Below, piece after piece: positions 25,001 through 33,814 of a stretch of DNA of 64,000 bases; positions within the stretch are counted from its first letter, which is position 1; every line of letters begins with the position of its first letter. The notes under the pieces were generated by a model. The model was given only the letters and a program-made list of their open reading frames with translations, was not told the origin of the DNA and ran no database searches. Origin of the DNA: Apodemus sylvaticus. Taxonomy: Eukaryota > Chordata > Mammalia > Rodentia > Muridae. The translations under genes were made by a program, and so were the position numbers. Location of the stretch: positions 25,681,947 to 25,745,946 of the forward strand of contig NC_067481.1 of assembly GCF_947179515.1 (NCBI RefSeq), read 5' to 3'.

Positions 25001-28000
25001 ACCCTCCCCCACTCCGCAGTCACACAGCTCTGCTTTCATGGTCTCCAGAAACCACCTTCCATTACACACCGCGGTAACAACTTATCTGTTTCAAGTAGTG
25101 TTTCAGCAAGCAATGAAGAACAAAAGATGCCAAAATAGACTTTCCAGCTAGAAATGTGTTGAAACATGTTTTCATTCACCTCAAGATGGTAAAGATTTTA
25201 CTGAGGAGGTAGAAACAGGCTCATGCTCAGGAAGGGTGAGGGGTAAGTTCCGATGACTACATAAATTTGTCAAAAATCAGTCTGGCCAGCCTGGAGAGAT
25301 GGGTCAGTGGTTAAGAGCACTGACTGCTCTTCCAGAGGACCTATGTTTAATTCCCAACAACCACATGGTGGTCAAAACCATCTGTAATGAGATCCTGTTC
25401 TGGTGTGTCTGAAGACAACAACAGTGCACTCACATATATAGATACATAAATACATACATACATATATCTTTTAAATCAGTCAGGCCACACATGGTGGTGC
25501 ACACCTTTAATCTCAGTACTCAATAGGCAAAGACAGGTCAGCCTGGTTTATATAATGAATTCCAGGATAGCCAATAGCCAGGACTACATAATAGAGAGAC
25601 TCTGTCTAAAAAAAGAAAACGGAAAAAATCAGGTGGGCAGGAAGACATACACCTTTAATACCAACACTCTGGAGGCAGAGTACCAGGCTAGCCTGATCTA
25701 TATGGTGAGTTCCAGGTTAGTTAAAGCTTTAAATTTAGTCAGACCCAAAAGTGTCAAAAAAAAAAAAAAAATACAAGTGGACACCTAAACAAGGTCAATT
25801 TTGCGACATAAAACTTATACCTGCTGGCAGTGGTGGTGCCCAGCATTAGTCCCAGCACTCAGGAGGCAGAGACAGGTGGATCTCTATGAGTTCGTCAGCA
25901 TAGTCTACAGAGCAAGTTCCAGGACGGCCAGGGTTACACAAGAAATATTGTCTTGAAAAGCCAAACAAAACAAAACATAAAAGCACTTATTTTTCAGGGC
26001 CTACTCTATAGCCTATCATAAACAATGCTCTGAGTCAACCCCCAGTACCACCATATTCTTAAACCTGTGTATCTGTTTTTATTTATATGCATGTGTGTTT
26101 GTCACATTATGTGGGTATTCACTGAAGCCAGAAAAGCAGATGGGACCCCTGGAAGTGAGTGGAGTTACAGGCTCCTGTGAGCTCCTGGGTGCTGGGGACT
26201 GGACTCAGTGCTCTGGAAGTGAGTGAGTTACAGGCTCCTGTGAGCTCCTGGGGGCTGGGGACTGGACTCAGTGCTCTGGAAGTGAGTGAGTTACAGGCTC
26301 CTGTGAGCTCCTGGGGGCTGGGGACTGGACTCAGTGCTCTGGAAGTGAGTGAGTTACAGGCTCCTGTGAGCTCCTGGGGGCTGGGGACTGGACTCAGTGC
26401 TCTGGAAGTGAGTTACAGGTTCCTGTGAGCTCCTGGGGGCTGGGGACTGGACTCAGTGCTCTGGAAGTGAGTGAGTTACAGGTTCCTGTGAGTTCCTGGG
26501 TGCTGGGGACTGGACTCAGTGCTCTGGAAGTGAGTGAGTTACAGGCTCCTGTGAGCTCCTGGGTGCTGGGGACTGGACTCAGTGCTCTGGAAGTGAGTGA
26601 GTTACAGGTTCCTGTGAGCTCCTGGGGGCTGGGGACTGGACTCAGTGCTCTGGAAGTGAGTTACAGGTTCCTGTGAGCTCCTGGGTGCTGGGGACTGGAC
26701 TCAGTGCTCTGGAAGTGAGTGAGTTACAGGTTCCTGTGAGTTCCTGGGTGCTGGGGACTGGACTCAGTGCTCTGGAAGTGAGTGAGTTACAGGCTCCTGT
26801 GAGCTCCTGGGTGCTGGGGACTGGACTCAGTGCTCTGGAAGTGAGTGGAGTTACAGGCTCCTGTGAGTTCCTGGGTGCTGGGGACTGGACTCAGTGCTCT
26901 GGAAGTGAGTGGAGTTACAGGCTCCTGTGAGCTCCTGGGTGCTGGGGACTGGACTCAGTGCTCTGGAAGTGAGTGGAGTTACAGGCTCCTGTGAGCTCCT
27001 GGGTGCTGGGGACTGGACTCAGTGCTCTGGAAGTGAGTGAGTTACAGGTTCCTGTGAGCTCCTGGGTGCTGGGGACTGGACTCAGTGCTCTGGAAGTGAG
27101 TGGAGTTACAGGCTCCTGTGAGCTCCTGGGTGCTGGGGACTGGACTCAGTGCTCTGGAAGTGAGTGGAGTTACAGGCTCCTGTGAGCTCCTGGGTGCTGG
27201 GGACTGGACTCAGTGCTCTGGAAGTGAGTGAGTTACAGGTTCCTGTGAGCTCCTGGGTGCTGGGGACTGGACTCAGTGCTCTGGAAGTGAGTGGAGTTAC
27301 AGGCTCCTGTGAGCTCCTGGGTGCTGGGGACTGGACTCAGTGCTCTGGAAGTGAGTGGAGTTACAGGCTCCTGTGAGCTCCTGGGTGCTGGGGACTGGAC
27401 TCAGTGCTCTGGAAGTGAGTGAGTTACAGGTTCCTGTGAGCTCCTGGGTGCTGGGGACTGGACTCAGTGCTCTGGAAGTGAGTGAGTTACAGGCTCCTGT
27501 GAGCTCCTGAGTCCTGGGGACTGAACTCAGTGCTCTGGAAGAGCAGCAAGCACTCTTAACCCTTGAGCCATCTCTCCAGCCTCAATACAAAAACAAAAAC
27601 CATTATTTATGCTTTTTGTTTTGTTTGAAACACAATTTCTTGTAGCCCAGGCTAGCCTCTAACTCCCTGAGTAGGTAAAGGTGAGCTTGACCTCACTTTG
27701 CCTGCACCTCTCACAAGCTGGTCCGCAGGCCTATGCCAGGAGGCCCTGCTTGACCTTTCTTTTTAAGGTTAATTTTTATTCATTTTAATTATGTGTAAGT
27801 GTGTCTGTGTATGTGTTTGCACATGTAAGTACAGGTATCACTGGAGGCCAGAGGTGTCAGATCCTTGGAGCTGCAGCTTCCTGTAATTGCGAGATTCCTG
27901 CCTTGGGTGCTGGGAAATGGACTCAGGTCAAGTGCTCACAACTGCCGAGCCATCTCTCCCACCCCCGCTTTATGTTTTAGTGTAGATGCCTGAGCGTCTC

Positions 28001-31000
28001 AAAACACAATTTCAAAACCAGCCTATGAGGAGTTCAGTCAGAAAGCTGCAAACCGGATATAGTCCTAGGTATTTAGTCCTGGCTGGCACTTGGGAAACAG
28101 GAACTGGATGTGGTGCTAGGTACTTAGTCCTGGCTGGCACTTGGGAGACAGGCAGGGGGGCTACCTCAAGTCCAAGGTTTAGCCTGGGCTGCATAACAAC
28201 ACAACTCAAAAAAAAAAAAGAAAAGAAAAGAAAAAAGGAAAAAGAAAAGCACATACCTTCAGTGACATAGAGACAGAGCTCTTGAATTCAAACTAACCTA
28301 CTCTACAGCTTTAGAAACTCTGTGTCAAAGAAAGAGCTGAACCACAAGCAGCTTCTTTCTAAGAGGTCTAACAATCCACACTTGAACACATCCACAGCCC
28401 ACACAGTGGCCATGGCCACATAAAAACAAGATACAACCACACATGGTGTCCACTTATAGAAGTTGTTCACGACTACAGCTTAGTGCTGGCAGCCCCCAGG
28501 GAAGCTGAGCCCACTGGACATGAACTTAAAGCAGCCGAGGAGCTTCCAAGCTGATTTTTATTTGATAACTTGTAGGTACAACATTAAACTCAGCAAGTAG
28601 AAACCCAAAGCACCGGCCTTTCAAAAGGTTCACACCTCAGCCATTTGGCAGTTTGCCTCTTTTCAAAGGCAACTGCATCATCACTCTGCCATCTGCCCAT
28701 GCGGATGGGCCGCGCCTCCTGGTGCCGAGCTCTGAGGAAGGAGGGCAGTACCCAAGCAGAGTCTTGCGGGGGCGTTCACTTGAGCTCATCTTCTCTCCCA
28801 CCCCCAACATTTTAAAGAAGAAAAATCATAGCTTCTAAGATCTAGAAAAAGAAAAACATCTGAATTTAAACCCAGGCAAAATCATCTGGAAGTACTAGAT
28901 GGTTTTTCCTGGCAAAGATGGGTGCCTTGTGGCTTGAGGCTGAAGGGAAAAAGATATAAAGGGCTGCCTGGCTGACATCTGTGCACTTCCTTCTCTCTGG
29001 GGAGATGCTGCTAACTAAAAACCCACTTTCTATCTCCAGGACCCCAGGAGCAGGGGAATGTCAGCCCCTCAGTGACTGACTAGAAGTCTATCTAGATGAC
29101 TGAGAAACAAAGCAATGCAATGGTAACAGAATTGAAGATTGTGGTTACCTGGGGACAAAGCATACTGAGGAAAGCAACATCTGAGCCCAAAGTATAGATA
29201 ATACATACGTACATACTCACTCAGCCTAATGATGAGTGACTGGGTGTATTTATTACTTTAGTACAGATATTTTCTATATCTGCTTTTACATATACTAAAT
29301 ATCTGGGATGATCAAAGCTCATTTCTAAGCTACTTCTGACCCTCCTGCCTGATCTCCTCAGAGCTAGGGTTACGACCATGTGCCACATACACGTTTATAA
29401 GACGCACCATGCTCAGTTTATGAAGTGCTGGGGATTAAACTCAAGGCTTCACTCATTAAAGGCAGCACTCTACCAAGGAAGGTACATACATTCTAGGCCT
29501 CCAAATACACACACTTGGCAGTGCTGGGAATTTAACCCAGGGTTCTGAGAAATCCAGACAAGTACTCTACCAGCTAAGCTACATCCCCAGCCCAAATAAA
29601 CATTTTCGAGTGACCCTCCATACTGTATTCATGCATTAGTAGCAATTCCCACATCAACTTGAAAAACACACTGCGTATAAAATTAAAGTACTTTTAACTT
29701 TGCCAGTGGGCCACTTTCATCTGAGAACAGACTTATAGAGAGGTAGACTAAGAAGGAGTTGGTAGGTCATAACTCAAGTGACTGGGACTCTAGACAGAGG
29801 TCTTTTGGGGAGCTTGCTGTCCTTTGAGTCAGGTATGTCATTGCCTGAACTGTAGGGAAGAGTACACCACTATCCATTTCCACTCTGCAAATTATCTGCA
29901 TTGCAACAGATTAATGAGATAAATGGAGTTAGAAGCGCTAGACTAAACAGGACGATAGCACATAGATGTAACCACTGGCCAGTTTTCAAATTCCTTGGAA
30001 CCTAAAATACAAACAATGAATTGTACCGTATACCACTCCTGTCCATACATCCCTTTATCCCTAAAACTTACATGTATCCTTTCCTAAAGCACCTTCCAAA
30101 CTAAGATGCCCAAACTCTTGGAGACTGTGCGGCTCCAAGACCCCTCTACCCCTGCTAAGGCACTCAGTGCCAAGTCAGGCAGCCTGTGCCATTTCCAGCA
30201 CGTCATAAGCCAGTGTCTGTTCATGTGCTACAGGCACAAAAACCATGTGTTCATTTTTACTTCCAATACACAGACATCTGTGCAGCAAGGTCAGATCCAA
30301 AACTCTGCTGTAAACCAACTACAAAACCAATGGAGGACCTCCTAGGGAAAGCCAAGGGCCATAGTCTAATCCAGAAACCTCAAGAATGACGTCAGCAAGG
30401 AGAATATTAAAGGAACAAGAGTCACTGAACAGACAAAAAATGTAAAGCCAGGGAACTTATCCTGTGAGAGCTGACAACCACAAGCAGTTTGCAAAAAGGT
30501 AGTTTGTAAGGCCAACAGAACATGAAACAACCCCACACACAGCTTACCACACTACAGTACCACCTTGCTTTCAGCACACCATGTTATGACTCAAGGCCCC
30601 TTTGAGCCTGGCTGATAGAGCAACACATGCCTGTGATTCCAGCACTTGGGAGATTCAGTTGGAGACCAGCCTTGAGCACAGACAGAGTAAGTGGGAAGCC
30701 ATCTTGGGCTATACAAGAGCAGGCATAATGGTATGCACACCTATAATCTCAGAGCTCAGGAAACTGAGACAGGAAGATAAATTGGCCAGTCCAAACTGCA
30801 TTGTGAGACTGTATCTCAAAAGGACTGAAGGGTTGGGGAGGTGGAAAAAGAAAAGGGACTGAGGATGGGTCAGCTGTTAACTTGCTGCTCTTCCAGAGGA
30901 TACCAGTTTGGTTCCAGCACCGGAGTTAGGAGCACAACTGTCTTTAACATCAGCCCTACCTATGGGATCCAATGTCCTTGTCAAACTTCATCAGACACCT

Positions 31001-32250
31001 ACATATGTGTGCAAGTACATACAGATATACACATTTTTAAATCTTGTTTAATAAAGCCAAAAGAATAAAGAAACAAAATAACAGCAGTAAAATACACCCC
31101 TCCCCCAGCTCTCAAGACCCACAGAAACAGTAAGTTTCTGCTGCCGGCCAAGTCTACCCATAACAGCAGGGCTCTAAACTCATGCCAAAGCAGCCTCGCC
31201 ATCCAGAATTGCACCTTTTTTCCACAAACAAATCAAAAACCACTACAGAACTGCTTCCATTTCTCCACTACACAGCCATGAAGCTTGCCAGGAACAGCCT
31301 CAGCTGTTAAAGTCAGCAGACAATCCCTGAGTCAAGGCAGCTAGTCCCAACTGAGTGTGTATTATGTGATGATTCAAACAGGGCAGATGCATGCTATTCT
31401 TCACCAAATCTGAAGGAAGACAATCAGCTCAACATATGTGAAACAGACAAGGGAACTCCACTGTTTCTCCTGAAATAGCAAAGTTCCATATTATACCAAG
31501 GCCCACAGGCATGAAGCCCAGCTTTCTGAATTTTGACATATGTGTGGTATAAGGCCTAGCCCAGCTCGCAAGAACAGAAAGCTGATTAGTTGGCAAGCTC
31601 AATCTTACTTCACTTTAAAGAGTTCTCAAAGTGAACTCATACTATTATTTTTTTTAATACCAAGAAAAAAACTTCTGAAACAGAATCTTTCTATGTATTT
31701 CTGGCTAGCCTGGAACTTGTTATATAGACGAAACTAGCCTCAACTCAAAGATCTGCTCACTCTGCCTCCTGGGTACTGGGATTAAAATGGTATGTGTGCC
31801 ACCATGCCCAGCTACATCTATTTATTTTTAAGAAATTGGGGAGCTGGGCGGTGGTGGTGCATGCCTGTAATCCCAGCACTCTGGGAGGCAGAGGCAGGCA
31901 GATTTCTGAGTTCGAGGCCAGCCTGGTCTACAGAGTGAGTTCCAGGACATCCAGGGCTACACAGAGAAACCCTGTCTCCAAAAAACCATATCCAAAAAAC
32001 AAACAAACAAACAAACAAAAAACAAAAAAAAGAAAGAAAAAAAAAGAAAGAAAAAAAAGAAACTGGAGGTGGGTGCAGTCATGTGGAGGTCAGAGGACAA
32101 CCTGTGAGGGTCAGCTGCCTCCCTTCCGCCACGTGAGTCCCAAACTGTCTCAAACTCAAGTCATCGGGCTTCACAGCAAGCACCTTTATCTGTTGTGTTA
32201 CCTTGCTGACCCTCATACTACTCTTTTGCTTTTAAAGATTGATAGTTTTT

Positions 32251-32289
<39 letters not shown>

Positions 32290-33778
32290 CATGTGTACAT
32301 GTGCCTGCTGAGATCAAAAAAAGACATTTGATTCCGTGAAGGTGGAGCTATAGATGGTCAGGAGCTATCCAACTTGGGTGTGTGGGAATCAAACTCTGGG
32401 CTTCTACAAGATCAGTAAGTGCTTGAATCTTCTAAGTCATCTCTCCAGTCACTCCACCCCCTACTACTCTTAGGACTTATATCTGGGCAGTTCCACTTAA
32501 GGAACTCAAAAGGAAGTCGAATTGTTCACCAATAGAATTTTGACTGCTAAGCCTTATAAACATGACTGTTAGGAACTTCTCATGAACTCGATAGCTGTGG
32601 GAACCGTGGAGATGGGGAAGGTGGATGCTGAGCAGGGCAGAGAGCTCTGCCTGGAGGTTACCATAAATGCCCCAAATTATATAGCAAAGACAGCAGAGCC
32701 CATAATTACCTTCAAGCAGCACAGACACGGAAGCCTCGTAACTGGCAAAGGGTTGAATCTCCTCAGAGGTTCAGGTGCCACCACTTACAGCCAGAGAACA
32801 AGTGCAAACTCCAAGCCACGGCTCTTCCCAACAAGAGAGGACTTGCTTAGGAGACACAGATCCACAGAAATCACAACTACCCTGGCCAGACTTAGCTCGG
32901 CTCTCACAGCCTAGAGGGTGCCAGCAAGACTGGCACAGTGTGTGTGGAGAAGACGGCAAGCAGCACCAAGCTCAGCGCGGAAAAGTCCCGATTCAGTCTG
33001 ATCACATCTCGTCCAAGAAGCAAAAAATAGCCCATGCAGTTTTCACATCTTCCCTCTACTCCTGTAAGGACAGGAACGGGACAACTCACAGCTGTCCCAC
33101 TTCACAGATGAAAGGGGAAGACAAAGATGACAAGTCCGCCCTCCATACCACAGCTAATGCTCAACTTCCAAACAGAATCCAGACTTTCCTAATTTTCTAT
33201 ACAGCACGCTGCCACCAAATAGCAGTCAACCAAATGTTTACACACAAATACCTAGTTCTTCTCCAATTCATCAGAAAAAAGCTCTTGGACTAAAAAATGT
33301 ATTTCTCCACTGCCCTGCACTAAGCTTCTTTGCAGAGGTACAGCCTAATTTGCTCTGCAGCAGAAATCTGTATTGTGCTTAAGAGTAAGGGTTGGTGACA
33401 GAGCAGCCAATGAGTATTAAATTCTGCTTCCAAGGCAAAACACCATATAATGGTGTATGGCTTTCCCACTTCCTCATCTATTAGATACAGCAGCTAATTT
33501 CACGCCACACCTCATACTTGTCGTCTCGGGAATCTTAGAGCAAGTCCTGGTCAATGTGGAACAAAGGCAAGACGAACCACAAGAAAATGATCAATCCATC
33601 CCATGCCATTACCCACAGCTCCAACCCTGCCCTCACCCTCAGCTAGTGCAAATTTCATCCACATTGGTAAGTGGAGCATCAAATACAGAACCTACCACTG
33701 TGGGGGTGGGGAACTGTTTCAGTAACCACACACTTTTCAAGATCTGAACTCTCAGCAGGAATTCACACACACACACAC

Positions 33779-33814
<36 letters not shown>

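Larger units (their letters stand above)
28250..30600. other. Repeat-poor stretch of Socs7 intron 1
   Basis: It is largely unique sequence apart from ID/B4-like remnants near 29400-29600. It contains a perfect TGACGTCA at 30387-30394. No exon is seen. Confidence 0.5.

Noticed and set aside
26157..27543. Tandem array considered as a CRISPR array or repeat protein gene
   Set aside because: Copies are contiguous with no unique spacers, the host is a rodent, and frame breaks occur at every 64-bp unit.
32775..33293. 172-codon plus-strand open frame in Socs7 intron 1
   Set aside because: It has no recognisable domain, ordinary intronic composition and no visible splice or promoter context. It is kept only as a note, since a chance frame of this length is not rare in 64 kb.
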